From: Stentor roeselii
Lineage: Eukaryota; Ciliophora; Heterotrichea; Heterotrichida; Stentoridae
NCBI GenBank assembly: GCA_006503475.1
Contig: RSEH01000107.1
Span: 85,385 to 149,384, forward strand
DNA length: 64,000 nucleotides
Direction of reading: 5' to 3'
Positions 1 through 9,871 of this stretch are shown here, piece after piece (within the stretch, counting starts at the first letter, position 1; every line of letters starts with the position of its first letter). Below the pieces are notes generated by a model. The model saw only the letters and a program-made list of their open reading frames with translations, made no database searches and was not told where the DNA came from. The position numbers and the translations under genes were made by a program.

Positions 1-2
1 GT

Positions 3-344
3 CGTAAGTCTCTTTCAACACTCGCAATTCCTTTACCAATAATACAAAAAACCATTCACGACATTTCATCTCGAGCTTCGAGTTTTGACTTCCAAGTTCC
101 TATTTTTCCTAAGAGAGAATTCGGGAATTCTACTAAAAGTCAAGATTTTACTCCAAAGTTCGAGTCTTTGAAGAACTTTGCACATGATCAGGCCATTCTT
201 GAGATGAAACTTGAAGCTGGAAGAATCAGAAAAACACAGAAAAAAACGCAGAGGAAAAGGTTTGAATTTTTGGATGATTTAAATCAGCTTAATAGTGAAA
301 AAGCTATTAAGAGGTTGAAGACTGTTTATTTAAATACTGAGTAA
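3..344 (+). CDS. 3' end of an unrecognised gene, cut by the window edge
   Basis: An open frame of 113 codons runs in from the left edge and ends at a TAA at 342-344; the start codon lies outside the window. A frame this long without a stop is unlikely by chance in such AT-rich DNA. The visible part is Ser/Phe-rich at first (about residues 1-60), then charged and helix-prone, with a basic cluster near RIRKTQKKTQRKR and a final Leu/Asn/Lys-rich helix. No family motif was recognised, so no function is proposed. The same frame continues beyond the stop into a MORN-like stretch (345-473), so the two could be parts of one damaged gene. Confidence 0.65.
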   Translation, partial: RKSLSTLAIPLPIIQKTIHDISSRASSFDFQVPIFPKREFGNSTKSQDFTPKFESLKNFAHDQAILEMKLEAGRIRKTQKKTQRKRFEFLDDLNQLNSEKAIKRLKTVYLNTE

Positions 345-473
345 TGCAATTTTAAAGGTATTGGGAAAACTTGAATATTTAGTAATGGTCATGAGTTTGA
401 AGGGTACCTGGATACTACCAGAAAGACCAAATTGAAAAATTTCATGAAAGGTGGATTAGAGAAAATCACCTGA
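345..473 (+). pseudogene. MORN-repeat-like coding remnant
   Basis: In the same frame as the gene that ends at 344, this stretch reads KGIGKT, a TGA, then IFSNGHEFEGYLDTT and about 17 more sensible residues to a TGA at 471-473. The pattern G-x-G-x(4)-F-x-NG-x-x-x-EG-Y fits a MORN repeat. No 15- or 16-nt GT...AG intron removes the stops, so I read it as a decayed fragment and not a live exon. From about 480 to 708 the + strand is rich in A and C and nearly free of G; it is the 3' flank of the uL14 gene, and no gene is seen there. Confidence 0.3.
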
Positions 474-708
474 AATACCATTATAAATAAAAAAGTTATC
501 AAAAAGTATTCAAACCTTCCGTACTCCCAAACCAAATTCTTCATAACCAAAAAAATCCACCTCCACACCTCCAAAAATCCTATTTCAACAAACCTAAAAC
601 CCAAAAATCCTCCACCTAAACCCTCATTCTCCGAAATCGTTCAAACCTTCAAAACCCAAAAATAATCCTTCAACATCCAAATGATCTTCACCTCTGATAT
701 AAACTTAT

Positions 709-1131
709 CTAGACTATAGCTCCAGCATGAGCAGCAACCCTGGGCCACAAGTCCGCACATTCTTTAGTCACAGGTCCAGAAACACCAGAGCCCTTCATTT
801 CTCCCTTCGGGTTAACGATGACCCCAGCGTTATCCTCGCAACAAATAAAGACGCCGTCAGCCCTTCGCCAAGCTTTGCGTTGGCGAATGACGACTGCCGG
901 CATGACCTTCTTCCTCAGTTCAGGCTTTCCTTTCTTCACTGTCACAAGGACCATGTCGCCGATGGTCGCCGCTGGCAGACGATTGAGGCGAGCCCCGAAG
1001 CGAGTCACGGCCATGATGTACAAAATCTTCGCACCTGTGTTGTCAGCGCAGTTTATTCTTGCACCTACGGGAAGAGCTAGTGTTATACGCATTTTAATGC
1101 CTGTTGCTCCAGTCCTTCCTCTTTTGCTCAT
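709..1131 (-). CDS. RPL23: 60S ribosomal protein L23 (uL14)
   Basis: Structural protein of the large cytosolic ribosomal subunit, near the factor-binding region and intersubunit bridges. The 140-residue product starts [11 protein letters not shown] and keeps the universal uL14 blocks [46 protein letters not shown] and [13 protein letters not shown]. Length equals the animal and yeast homologues (about 140). I chose the ATG at 1129-1131; extending upstream needs a TTG and adds seven residues absent from the family. It ends in TAG. The 5' flank (1132-1330) is A/C-rich on the sense strand and the 3' flank is G/T-rich, a pattern seen at other genes here. No intron is seen. The family call is near certain. 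Confidence 0.98.
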   Translation of the reverse strand: MSKRGRTGATGIKMRITLALPVGARINCADNTGAKILYIMAVTRFGARLNRLPAATIGDMVLVTVKKGKPELRKKVMPAVVIRQRKAWRRADGVFICCEDNAGVIVNPKGEMKGSGVSGPVTKECADLWPRVAAHAGAIV

Positions 1132-3135
1132 ATTATTTCCATTCAATTTCAATGGATCTGGAATTTAAAGAGTTGGGTTTAGGTGATTGGGCTGATGGTG
1201 CGGTTTTTTAAGGGGAATTTTTTAAGGGGTTTTAGGGAGTTTTTAGGGGTTTTTAGGGCGTTTTGGGTTTGGATGGGTTTATTAAGGTTGGGGTTTTGGG
1301 TTGGATTTGGTTATAGTGGATTTTTATTTGGGTATAGGATTATTTTTAGGTGGGGTGTTTAAATGATTTAGATTTTGGATTGTTTTGTAGAGATCTTGAG
1401 ATATTTTCTTATTAGGTTGATTACTCTGGTTATAGGATTATTCTTTAGGTGGGTTGTTTTTAATGATGTAGATTTTGAATATGTTTGTAGAGATCTTGAG
1501 ATATTTTCTTGTATGGTTGATTACTATCTTATTATGTAAGAAAGTCAATGAATCTAATTTCCTTAAAGTTAAAGCAGAATAAATGGCCAATCAAGATAAA
1601 ATCTCAGCCTGTCGAGCTTTCTTTTACAAGTAATTCGAATCTTTAGCACTGGGATGATTTCAATTCCTGGGCCTAATTGAAGTGAGGAATTTAATATGGT
1701 TTATTTAGATAGTTTCACTCTCACTGAGCCCATGCAGTAAAGACCATCAGAAGAAAGGTTATTCATGACGTCAATCATAATTCTTCTGCTATACGAAACT
1801 CAGGAGACAATCATTTGTTTATTGTTTCCAGCAGGGTAATCAGTCCTTCTCACTGCTTACTCAGGTATTTTCAGTAATTCACAGGTCTTAACCATCCCTA
1901 TCATAATCAACTGCAATATTTATTAAGATTCAGACTATTTAGGAAAATTCCTGCTGATAAAATTATGGTTTTTTCTACTTGTATTACTCATTATTTCTTC
2001 TGTCCTTGTATTTGCTAAACTTAAAGAAAAGACCTGGTTTCAAATTATACTCGATTTTATGAAGCTTTTTCATTTGCTTATTGATGATTGTCACTTCCAT
2101 CGTCGCTCTAATTCCAGATCAAAATGGATGATGATAAAAAACAATGGAAAACTAAGATTTTTTATATTTCGGTCACTAAACTGCTTTTCTTATCATTTTA
2201 CTAACAAATTATTATTATTATTGTTTCTTACCAACGGTGTTTAGTTCTTTGAATCAAGGAAAACTAATTCAGTTTAGTTCTTCACTCTGGAAATATTATG
2301 TGAATATTTTAATATCAACTTCTATGCTTTTTTCTTATAGTTGCAGTTATGATGTTCAAAAATGGTAACTTTAGAGTTGTTGGGTTACATAGGAGGACAT
2401 TAATAGAAGTCATGGTTTCTCATCATTTTATATCTAATTGTCCTTTTTCTAGTTTTTAACATTGTTCCAGATTTTCCTTTGGTAGCTATCAATATTTCTA
2501 TGATATCTTTTTAATTTTCATGAAACTAAAGGGAATAGCTGCAATTTTTACTTTTTCGAATCATTTTTCTTGTTTTTCCTATCGGCTGCTCAGTTTATGT
2601 TTATAATATTGGGATTATCAATGATGTTGAGGGTATGCTTAAAATGATAAAGCAAGAGATTTTATAAATTTTGAATTTTTAGTAATATAAAAATATCCAG
2701 CTTTTCAAAAAATTAAAGTTCAGAATACAGTCATGAAGTTTTTCTTTGTGAAGTTAAGATAGAGAGTAGATTCAAAAGATTTTATAATGCAAAATATTTG
2801 TTAATTCTAAAGTTGTTAAAGAACCAAAAGTTTGAGAAAAGATTTCTTAACATAAATTAAAATTTAACATCGAATCAATAGAGTTAGGATAATTTAGAGT
2901 ATTTTGGAATATGCAGATTTGGAAAGTGAAACATAATCTCCAAAGACTAAACAATACCAAATTAATAATAAAAATACTTAATAGGCGTAAAACTTAAATC
3001 ACTTTAAAATCACATAAAAAACCATGACAATAAACTATGAATAAGTAAAATTTTATAATCATATTCAAATTCTATCCAAACAATAAAACCCTTCAAGCCA
3101 GATCTAAATCAACCTTAAATTGAATACTTATCTAA
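1132..3135. other. 2-kb stretch without a recognisable gene
   Basis: The first 200 bases are the promoter side of uL14 and are G/T-rich on the + strand. An imperfect tandem duplication follows at 1333-1529. From about 1550 to 3135 the DNA is very AT-rich and T-rich on the + strand, with stops in all frames at about the rate expected for its composition. A frame opening at an ATG at 1583 gives membrane-protein-like text only if every stop is read through, so I do not call it. The last 200 bases form the 3' flank of the V-ATPase gene. In such a compact genome this gap is exceptional and could hold a non-coding RNA or an old pseudogene. Confidence 0.6.
1333..1529. repeat. imperfect tandem duplication, about 98-bp unit, two copies
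   Basis: Unit 1 (1333-1430) and unit 2 (1431-1529) both open with TATAGGATTATT, share GTAGAGATCTTGAGATATTT in the middle and close with GGTTGATTACT. They differ by scattered substitutions and one or two single-base indels. Neither is coding in any frame. Confidence 0.85.
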
Positions 3136-4962
3136 CTAGGCATAAGAATCTTCAATCTTTCGGAACTCAGAAACGATTTCATCACACAAATCCGAAAAGT
3201 ACCTCTTGAAAGCATCATCGCCTGCATCAGGAGGAATAGCGACTTTCATCTGACTGATTTTATAGACATACTGTTCAAGCTGAGTCATGATGGTCTTGCA
3301 AGCGACTTTATTGGTAGCAGGAGATTCTTTAATAACTTTGAGTCCTTGTTCATAGAAAGTGACGATGGCCCTCATCATTCCGACAGTCTTGAAGAAGGGA
3401 CACATGTAGTCACCTTTCGAGAAAGCGTTTTGCTGCAAAAAGTCTTCTCTGATCATTTTAGCAACTTCTAACACGAGCTTCTGGTCCTCACTGATACTGT
3501 CTACTCCCACAAGTTGTACTATTTCTAAAAGGTCTTCTTCCTCGGTTAGAAGTTCTTTGAACCTTGTTCTTAGACTTGAGAATTCTGCGTCTTGTGAATC
3601 GAAGTATGGCTCCACTTGCTTTTCGTAGTTACTGAAGGATATTGACCAGTTTACACTTGGGAAATGCTTTCTTTGGGCTAGCTTTTTGTCTAAGCCCCAG
3701 AAGACCTGAACGATGTTTAGAGTAGCTGTTGTGACTGGGTCATTCATATCTCCACCAGGAGGGGAGACAGCTCCAACAATACTAACAGATCCTTCTCTAT
3801 TAGGAGATCCAATACAAGTAACTCTTCCAGCCCTCTCATAAAACTGTGCAAGTTTCGATCCCAAATAAGCGGGATACCCAGCAACTGCGGGCATTTCAGC
3901 CAGTCTTCCCGAGATTTCTCTCAAAGCCTCAGCCCATCGAGAAGTAGAGTCAGCCATCATACTAACAGCGAGCCCTTGATCTCTGAAGTACTCAGCCAAA
4001 GTAATACCTGTGTAAATCGAGGCTTCTCGTGCAGCGACAGGCATGTTGGATGTGTTGGCGACAAGACAAGTTCTTTGCATGATACTTGCTTCTCCTCCTT
4101 TGTACTTCCTTGTTAACTCTGGGAATTCTGTAAGCACTTCAGCCATTTCGTTACCTCTTTCACCGCATCCTACGTAAATGATGCAGTCTGAATTTGAGAA
4201 TTTGGATAAAGCTTGGGAAATGCAGGTCTTTCCACACCCGAAGGCTCCTGGAATTGCACAGGTTCCACCTAGACAACTGGGGAATAATGCGTCGAGTACT
4301 CTTTGGCCAGTTAACAGCGGAGTCTTTCCCTGCAACTTCTCAACATACGGTCTAGGTATACGAACAGGCCATTCATGATACATAGGGAACCTTTTCTTCT
4401 CGCCATTAAATTCGATTTCAATGACTTCTTCATTAACCGAGTAATGTCCACTAGGAGCGATCCAAGAGACTCTTCCCTGTGCTTTAGGTGGTAACATGAT
4501 CCAATGATTTTCAAACAATTCATTTTCATGAACAAGTCCAAAAATATCTCCTCCTCCAATCATCGACCCGATCCTGATATTCTGCGGGTTGAACTCCCAT
4601 TGTTTAGTAAAGTCCAAAGGATTCACATCAATTCCACGAGGTACGAAGACTGAACCTCCACTTTCTTCAGCAATTCGCTTCAAGGGACGCTGGATCCCGT
4701 CGTAAATCGTCTCCATGATGCCAGGACCTAAAGACACTGAGAGCAGGTTCCCCGTTCGCAGCACTGGGTCTCCAACAGTCAGACCGGAAGTGTCTTCGTA
4801 GCACTGGATACTTGCATTGTCAGCTTCTAGCTTGATTATTTCACCTACCAAGCGATGCCAGCCCACTCGCACTAACTCGTACATTTTGGCTCCTGCCATG
4901 TTGTTGGCTACGACAAGTGGCCCTGCGACTTTGTATACGGTCCCGTACTTCTTCTCAGCCAT
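3136..4962 (-). CDS. ATP6V1A: V-type proton ATPase catalytic subunit A
   Basis: Catalytic A subunit of the V1 sector, which hydrolyses ATP to pump protons into endomembrane compartments (contractile vacuole, food vacuoles and lysosomes in ciliates). The 608-residue product has the N-terminal beta-barrel (about 1-75), the non-homologous insert (about 110-200, with the conserved PRGI...L block), the P-loop GAFGCGKT (239-246), then [15 protein letters not shown], the [16 protein letters not shown] region and [21 protein letters not shown]. The helical C-terminal domain follows. Length matches animal homologues (about 617). Start is the ATG at 4960-4962 (MAEKKYG), preceded by ATAAATA. No intron is seen. 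Only 28 bp separate this start from the next gene on the other strand. Confidence 0.98.
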   Translation of the reverse strand: MAEKKYGTVYKVAGPLVVANNMAGAKMYELVRVGWHRLVGEIIKLEADNASIQCYEDTSGLTVGDPVLRTGNLLSVSLGPGIMETIYDGIQRPLKRIAEESGGSVFVPRGIDVNPLDFTKQWEFNPQNIRIGSMIGGGDIFGLVHENELFENHWIMLPPKAQGRVSWIAPSGHYSVNEEVIEIEFNGEKKRFPMYHEWPVRIPRPYVEKLQGKTPLLTGQRVLDALFPSCLGGTCAIPGAFGCGKTCISQALSKFSNSDCIIYVGCGERGNEMAEVLTEFPELTRKYKGGEASIMQRTCLVANTSNMPVAAREASIYTGITLAEYFRDQGLAVSMMADSTSRWAEALREISGRLAEMPAVAGYPAYLGSKLAQFYERAGRVTCIGSPNREGSVSIVGAVSPPGGDMNDPVTTATLNIVQVFWGLDKKLAQRKHFPSVNWSISFSNYEKQVEPYFDSQDAEFSSLRTRFKELLTEEEDLLEIVQLVGVDSISEDQKLVLEVAKMIREDFLQQNAFSKGDYMCPFFKTVGMMRAIVTFYEQGLKVIKESPATNKVACKTIMTQLEQYVYKISQMKVAIPPDAGDDAFKRYFSDLCDEIVSEFRKIEDSYA

Positions 4963-4990
4963 TATTTATACCCATTAAACCTTAAGATAA
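4963..4990. promoter_or_regulatory. 28-bp divergent intergenic spacer between two starts
   Basis: The V-ATPase A start (leftward) and the next ORF start (rightward) face away from each other with only 28 bp between. If both starts are real, both 5' untranslated regions and any core promoter must overlap coding sequence. An internal ATG of the right-hand gene at 5036 would widen the gap to 73 bp. Confidence 0.45.
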
Positions 4991-5719
4991 ATGCTCAGCA
5001 AGCGAAGTCTAAAACACTTAAGCTACTTGTGGAAGATGGAAGAAACAAACTACTCTAAACTTGAGCCATTCTCCTTAGAAGGGGTGAACTCACCAGTGAA
5101 AGGGTTTTTAATTAATCGGTACAAAAGCTTAGCAGCAGCTTATAATTCAGGTAGTCTTTCAAGTCTGAAAGAATGGGTCGAGCCGAACCTTTATTCAAGA
5201 ATGTTAGAGGACTTTGCAGCTTTGAGTGAAAAAAACATGAGATTTGAATTTGAAGTTGAAGATCTTGATGTTAGCTTCTTTAATCAATGCGTCTTCATTG
5301 GTGTGAATATCAAAAGATCGGAAAATTTAGAAAGCTCGAAGTATTTGGATATTATTTCGGGAAAAGATATTTATAAGGATAATCATGATTTGAATGAAGC
5401 TGATAAAGAATTCATGAAGAATACTATATTTTTCTTTCACCCTGAAGCGCCTTGCAATGTTATTACAGGTATCTCAATGAGAATAGCAAATCCAGTAAAG
5501 CTCATCCAAAACAACAAAATCCTCTCATCATCCACAAGCCACTTGCTCCAATTCGAATGCGAGTTACTAAAAACCCGTATTCAACGAGAAAGTTTCACCT
5601 CAGGCGAGTTCCAAAACATGTTAAAACTTCTAACCACCGAGGAGCCATCACTAATAAGAGAAGACTGGCACCTGACAGACATAGACGAGTCCTTATCCGG
5701 TAACCCTCACACAACCTAG
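4991..5719 (+). CDS. unrecognised protein, possible Tim44/mL45-like domain
   Basis: A 242-residue product with no motif I can name securely. The first 16 residues (MLSKRSLKHLSYLWKM) are basic, Ser/Leu-rich and free of acid, as in a mitochondrial targeting sequence. The next block has a helix with YKSLAAAYNSGSLSSLKEWV, then ENMYSRM-like and beta-rich segments. This is reminiscent of the Tim44 / mitoribosomal mL45 fold, in which a helix ending in a Leu-x-x-W/Y-V step precedes a curved sheet. That link is weak. The start at 4991 follows TAA directly; the next ATG (M16) would remove the putative presequence. It ends in TAG, 77 bp before a kinase gene on the same strand. Confidence 0.7.
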   Translation: MLSKRSLKHLSYLWKMEETNYSKLEPFSLEGVNSPVKGFLINRYKSLAAAYNSGSLSSLKEWVEPNLYSRMLEDFAALSEKNMRFEFEVEDLDVSFFNQCVFIGVNIKRSENLESSKYLDIISGKDIYKDNHDLNEADKEFMKNTIFFFHPEAPCNVITGISMRIANPVKLIQNNKILSSSTSHLLQFECELLKTRIQRESFTSGEFQNMLKLLTTEEPSLIREDWHLTDIDESLSGNPHTT

Positions 5720-5796
5720 ATACTAACCATCTTCTAATCAAACCCCAGTAATTTATGGAGTCCCAAAAGGTAACACCCAGCTAGATCACAGTGATA

Positions 5797-7041
5797 ATGA
5801 ACGGTAACATCGAGAAAACCTGTGAAGTTCTTGTACACAAACACAAAACCCTCGACGACTTATTTTCCGAATGCAAAGAAAAACTGAAAATCGCTTCTCA
5901 TGTCAAATGCAAAATGTTTGACTCAGCAGGTGGAGAACTATCAGATGACGACGTCGAGTACATGAATGAAGACGAACCGATTTTCATCAGTCAAGGCGAA
6001 GACTTCTTGAAAAGGTCCAGTCTCGCCATTTACACCCTGAAGCATGCCCTGGGCGAAGGAGGCTTCGGCTCAGTGAACCTTTACGAGCACAAGTTAACCA
6101 AGCACCTTGTCGCCATAAAATTCGTTGACTTGTCAACAATCGTCAGCCCTGAAGACGTGAACCGTGTTTACAGTGAAATTGGAGTCCTCAGAGGACTGAA
6201 GCACCCAAACATTGTTCATCTTATCGACACTTTCGACTCAGAAGGAAAAATCTGCTTTGTTATGGAATACTGCAGCGGAGGTGAACTCAAAGACTACATC
6301 GACAACAAGTTCCCAATGACAGAAGACACTGTTTATGACCTCGCCTGTCAAATCGCTGAAGCCATTCGATTTTGTCATAACTCGAAAGTGATTCATAGAG
6401 ACTTGAAACTTGAAAATATTTTATTCGCTTCTAAATCCAGCAGTCAAATAAAAATCGTCGACTTTGGAATTTCAGGAATGTTTGCTGGAGGGTCGAATGG
6501 AGAAAGAAGCGATGCTGGGTCTTTGTTGTACATCGCACCTGAAGTCCTTTCAGGACTTGATAATCGAGCTAATCCGGCTTTGGATGTTTGGAGCATGGGT
6601 TGCATTTTTTATGCTTTGTTGATGAAGGACTTGCCGTTTATGGCGGAGACTCAGGATGAGGTGATTAAGAAGATATTGAAAAGTGAATACCCGCCTCTTA
6701 GTGCGAAGATTAGCAAGCCTTGGCATAAACTTGTGAAAGGAATGCTCAGGGTCCAGGCGAATAAAAGGTGGGGAATGAATCGGATCACTGAGCATTTGTT
6801 TAAGTTTAAGTATGACCCTGATGCCTGTGTTAGTGATGAGTCTCAGGAGGAAGTGGAAGAGGTGAAGACTGCTGTTAAGAAAGGACCTCCGAAAATCGTT
6901 ACAAAACTCAGCAAGTCTCCTACGAAGACTGAGTAAGATTTAAATAGTTCGAAAATCAAACCGAGACAACCTGCGAAAAGTCCTCTTATTAGCAGGTCTC
7001 CTGTTAAACCTCCAGGACCTGAGAGGAAGAGAGGTAAGTAG
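5797..7041 (+). CDS. Ser/Thr protein kinase with N-terminal KHA- or doublecortin-like domain (one 15-nt intron)
   Basis: Removing the intron at 6933-6947 gives 409 residues. Residues about 8-70 form a small ubiquitin-like region (LVHKHKTLDDLFSECKEKL, then a DD and a D-E-P-I-F-I strand), like KHA or doublecortin domains. The kinase domain (about 80-345) has the glycine loop GEGGFGSV, VAIK Lys (about 108), EYCSGGEL, HRDLKLEN (about 200), DFG (about 222), IAPE and DVWSMGC, so it should be active; the set resembles the CAMK/AMPK group. A basic, Pro/Ser-rich tail follows and runs into the second exon (RSPVKPPGPERKRGK). Without splicing the frame would end at 6936. I chose the ATG at 5797; the frame extends upstream only to a GTG. 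Confidence 0.88.
6933..6947 (+). other. 15-nt spliceosomal intron
   Basis: GTAAGATTTAAATAG interrupts the kinase frame after the first two bases of a codon and carries the in-frame TAA. Removal joins the frame to 31 further basic, Pro-rich codons ending in TAG at 7039. The candidate branch A is position 10. Confidence 0.8.
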
Positions 7042-7285
7042 ATAAATTTATAATTGTTTTAAAGAAGGTAGTAGTGTGAAGAGGTTTTTTGTGAGAGTTA
7101 TGGTTTGAAACTTGGAGAATTGAAATAAAAATTTGTTTGTTATGAAGAATTAAATTTTTTGAATAACGGTGGGGTTTAATTGGCTACTTTAGGTGTTTTT
7201 TTTCTTTGATTTTGTATCATTGAACTTGAAACTACCTAATGAATACTTTATTGAATTTAATCTTAGACCAGGCCAGTCACTATAA

Positions 7286-8317
7286 ATGGGAGCTAAGCAA
7301 GGAAGAGGCCATATATTTATAAGTATAGACAACTCAACCGTAATAGCAGGAAAAAGCATAAACTGCACAGTTCATCTTCTTCTCAACGACAAAATCAAAT
7401 CACCTGACCTCGAAATTACTTTCCAAGGAAAAGAGCAAGCATCATTCCAAGGCGACGGTCTAAAGAGAGGTAAAAACTCAATCATTCATTTTAATAAATC
7501 ACTTCTAGACTCACCTCCACGAATATTAGACTCAGGTGCTTATTCTTTTCCTTTTTCCCTTGAAATCCCTTCAGATATTCCAGGATCATTTAAAGCAACC
7601 ATGAAAAGGTTTGAAGCAAGCATCGAGTATTCAGTGAAAGTCGAGTTAAAAGAAGGAAGAGAGTTTATTTGTAAGAATAAAACACTTGTTACTATTGAAC
7701 AAGTTATTGACTCATCCAGACAGTCTATTTTAAAGACGCATACTGAAGGGATAGTCTGCTGTGATTGTTTCAGTAAAGGAAGCTGTAGAATCAGTGCTCA
7801 TGTAGATAAAAATGCTTATTTACCGGAGGAAACGGCAAGACTTTGTATTAATGTCGATAACTCTAAGTCGAAACGAGATCTTAGTAATGTTGGAGTCATG
7901 CTTTGGAGGGTCATAAGACTAATAAGCAAAGAAAGAGAAGTAGGTTTATTCAAGAAATGCATTTTTAACACAAGTGTCCGAGCAAACATCCCAGCAAATC
8001 GAAAAGCCCTAAACGATAGAGAGATCTCAGTAGACATCCCGATATCATCAAAAGATTCCGCGATTGAGCAATGTGTGACAACGATCGGTAAGACAGTCCA
8101 ATGCAGGTATTACCTCGAAATAACAACTGACTTCGGCAAGTGCATGAGTCGAGTAGTGGAGTTTGAAATACCTTTAATAGTCGCTCCAAAAGCAGTTGCA
8201 GTGGCTTTACCAAGTGCACCTGAAGACTGGAACCCGATAGAAATGCCTAAAAGTTCGATATGTGTGCCTTGCCAAGAAACAAACGTCATAGATAGGTCGA
8301 GCCTAAGTTATACTTGA
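7286..8317 (+). CDS. arrestin-fold (arrestin domain-containing) protein
   Basis: Arrestin-fold adaptors (the ARRDC / Vps26-related superfamily) bind membrane cargo and link it to ubiquitin ligases or coats. The 343-residue product shows the two-sandwich layout. The N-domain (about 8-150) opens with GHIFISIDNSTVIAGKSINCTV and contains the signature turn YSFPFSLEIPSDIPGSFK, then IEYSVKVELK. The C-domain (about 160-300) begins near GSCRISAHVDKNAYLPEE and contains paired strands such as VQCRYYLEITTDF. The tail is short and cysteine-containing, and I see no clear PPxY ligase motif. Start is the ATG after TATAA; it ends in TGA. Which subfamily it belongs to is open. Confidence 0.85.
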   Translation: MGAKQGRGHIFISIDNSTVIAGKSINCTVHLLLNDKIKSPDLEITFQGKEQASFQGDGLKRGKNSIIHFNKSLLDSPPRILDSGAYSFPFSLEIPSDIPGSFKATMKRFEASIEYSVKVELKEGREFICKNKTLVTIEQVIDSSRQSILKTHTEGIVCCDCFSKGSCRISAHVDKNAYLPEETARLCINVDNSKSKRDLSNVGVMLWRVIRLISKEREVGLFKKCIFNTSVRANIPANRKALNDREISVDIPISSKDSAIEQCVTTIGKTVQCRYYLEITTDFGKCMSRVVEFEIPLIVAPKAVAVALPSAPEDWNPIEMPKSSICVPCQETNVIDRSSLSYT

Positions 8318-8404
8318 ATATAAACTTTTAAGATTTATGTGAAAAACTGAAATTTTATTAATTTCAAGAAAATAATGGTTTTTTTATATTTTTTGTTTAT
8401 ATAA

Positions 8405-8848
8405 ATGAAGATTCCTTACAAGTATCCTTATCTTTCGATGTTTATTATTGGGTATTACTTCTTGGAACATGAAGGATATTACTATAAAATTAGGAACTAT
8501 TTTGGATATTCACTTGAAACCAAGGTCAATTATATCATGTCGCTGACTGATGAAGCTTTACAAAATCTTACTAGTACCAATGGCAGGAAAGCTTTGGTTT
8601 TGTATTGGAAGGAAAAGGATGAGGCTTATATGGATAATTATATGAAACTTGCTAGGCACTTTAAAGAAAAATATAGAAGTCCTATCATGTTTACTGAAAG
8701 ATTTTGCAGTGAAAATGACCTGGTTTGTAAAGAAAACACTTCACCTTTTTATGTGACAATGAAAGATGGACAAATTTTAGAAGTGCTATCAGGCCAACTA
8801 GACAAAAAAAGCTTCAAAAAAAAACTTCACGAATTAACTAAGTCATAA
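8405..8848 (+). CDS. thioredoxin-fold protein without CxxC, possibly membrane-anchored
   Basis: The 147-residue product starts with a short hydrophobic stretch (about residues 7-19, YPYLSMFIIGYYF) that could be a signal anchor. Residues about 60-147 follow the order of a thioredoxin fold: strand KALVLYW, helix YMDNYMKLARHFKEKY, a strand, then a Ser-Pro step (SPFYVTM) at the usual cis-Pro site, strand KDGQILEVLSG and a final helix LDKKSFKKKLHEL. The usual WCxxC site is absent (the sequence there is WKEKDEAY), so a redox role is unlikely and binding or chaperoning more likely. Its stop is 17 bp from the stop of the convergent gene. The fold is inferred from pattern only. Confidence 0.7.
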   Translation: MKIPYKYPYLSMFIIGYYFLEHEGYYYKIRNYFGYSLETKVNYIMSLTDEALQNLTSTNGRKALVLYWKEKDEAYMDNYMKLARHFKEKYRSPIMFTERFCSENDLVCKENTSPFYVTMKDGQILEVLSGQLDKKSFKKKLHELTKS

Positions 8849-8865
8849 AAATCTCCGACTACCTT

Positions 8866-9690
8866 TCAATATTTATCTAAAATTTCTTCATACCTTTCCA
8901 TCACTTCAGACTTTCCATCATATTGAAGTCTGTGTTGCAATTTATCCAAAACTTGTTTTTGAAGAGATTCCAAACAAGATTTACGTTCAGAGTTTCTCAT
9001 CTTAGCAGCAAGGACCTGATCCCTTAGCCCTTGAACAACCCTCTTAAGACTTTCACTATTTTTTCCTTACTTTTCTTCTTTAATAGTGCTTTCTTCACTC
9101 TTTTCCTTGACCTCTTCAAAATCCTGCTTTAAACAAGAAAGTTCATTAAAAGCTAAATTTTTTTCTTCAAGGACTTCATCCATCTTGTTCTCCAATGCCG
9201 CAAGTTCGTTTTTAGTATTATTCAAACGATTCAACAGTTCATCTTTATCAAGTTCATCATTTTTTTCACTGTACCTTGTTAGAACTGAAATAACAAGTTT
9301 TAGGTTTTTTTCGTTGCACTCTTTCAAAATAAACTCTTTTTCGGTCACAGGACTTGAAATGTAATCACTTAAGTTCAAAGTCACCGACGCGAAAGGCTTC
9401 CAAGACTGCCCTGATCCTATCATTATCTGTAATTTTGCCTCTTTTGGCAAAAAACCTGAAGATTTCTTGTAAATCGTGTTTTGCATCGTCAAGGTTTCGT
9501 TTATTTTCAGGTCTTCAGGAGACAGGAAAAATTCTCGGGTTTCTGATATTTTTTTTCCTTTTTAAGTTTTACTCCTTTTCCAGATTACTTTAAAAGCGCT
9601 TGGCTTTTGAAGGGTTCCTGTGAATGAATGAACTGTGATGTAAAATTCGTGTTTTGACTTTTGACTTCCAAGACGCTTGAAGAGTGACAT
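8866..9690 (-). CDS. NT-C2 domain (EEIG1/EHBP1-type) coiled-coil protein, two 15-nt introns
   Basis: Three exons join to 264 residues once 9558-9572 and 9056-9070 are removed. Exon 1 (MSLFKRLGSQKSKHEFYITV...) carries the first strands, and exon 2 continues with KKISETREFFLSPE, LTMQNTIYKK, LQIMIGSGQSWKPFASVTLNL and a later strand. This matches the N-terminal C2 domain of EEIG1, EHBP1 and plant PMI1, which tethers proteins to membranes in endocytic or organelle-movement roles. From about residue 145 the sequence is a charged coiled coil that crosses the second intron and ends DKYEEILDKY-like at a TGA at 8866-8868. Without splicing only a 141-codon middle piece is open. Confidence 0.85.
9056..9070 (-). 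other. 15-nt spliceosomal intron
   Basis: On the minus strand GTAAGGAAAAAATAG splits a codon (AA|T) in the coiled-coil part of the NT-C2 gene. It supplies the premature TAA. After removal the frame runs 62 more codons in the same coiled-coil style. Confidence 0.8.
9558..9572 (-). other. 15-nt spliceosomal intron
   Basis: On the minus strand GTAAAACTTAAAAAG separates exon 1 (42 codons from the ATG at 9690) from the rest of the C2 domain. It contains an in-frame TAA. Joining gives WKRRKKISETREFF, which fits the charged turn usual at this point of NT-C2 domains. Confidence 0.85.
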
Positions 9691-9871
9691 TTTGTTATTG
9701 GAATAAAAGGGGATAATTAGAGTTTTGTAAAGTGAAGAAAGTAGTTTAGACTTTTTTTTAGAGGAAAATTTGAATGTTTCTATTTTTAGATAAAAAAATC
9801 AATAAATTGAGAAGTTTGAAGGTTTAAGAATGAAAACAATTTATTTTGATGAATACTAATATTTGGATTAA

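Noticed and set aside
389-604. 71-codon minus-strand frame
   Set aside because: Phe/Leu/Val-rich translation of an A/C-biased flank, overlapping the better supported MORN-like remnant on the + strand.
727-1168. Two + strand open frames of 116-117 codons
   Set aside because: They lie antisense to the uL14 gene and their products are Arg/Ser-rich mirror translations with no domain.
2059-2244. 61-codon + strand frame
   Set aside because: Isolated, T-rich, no family features; chance length in this composition.
1583-2680. Membrane-protein-like text if TAA/TAG are read as Gln and TGA as Trp
   Set aside because: I count 26 stops in about 365 codons, close to what random DNA of this composition gives; every true gene in the window uses all three stops normally. 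The hydrophobic look comes from T-richness.
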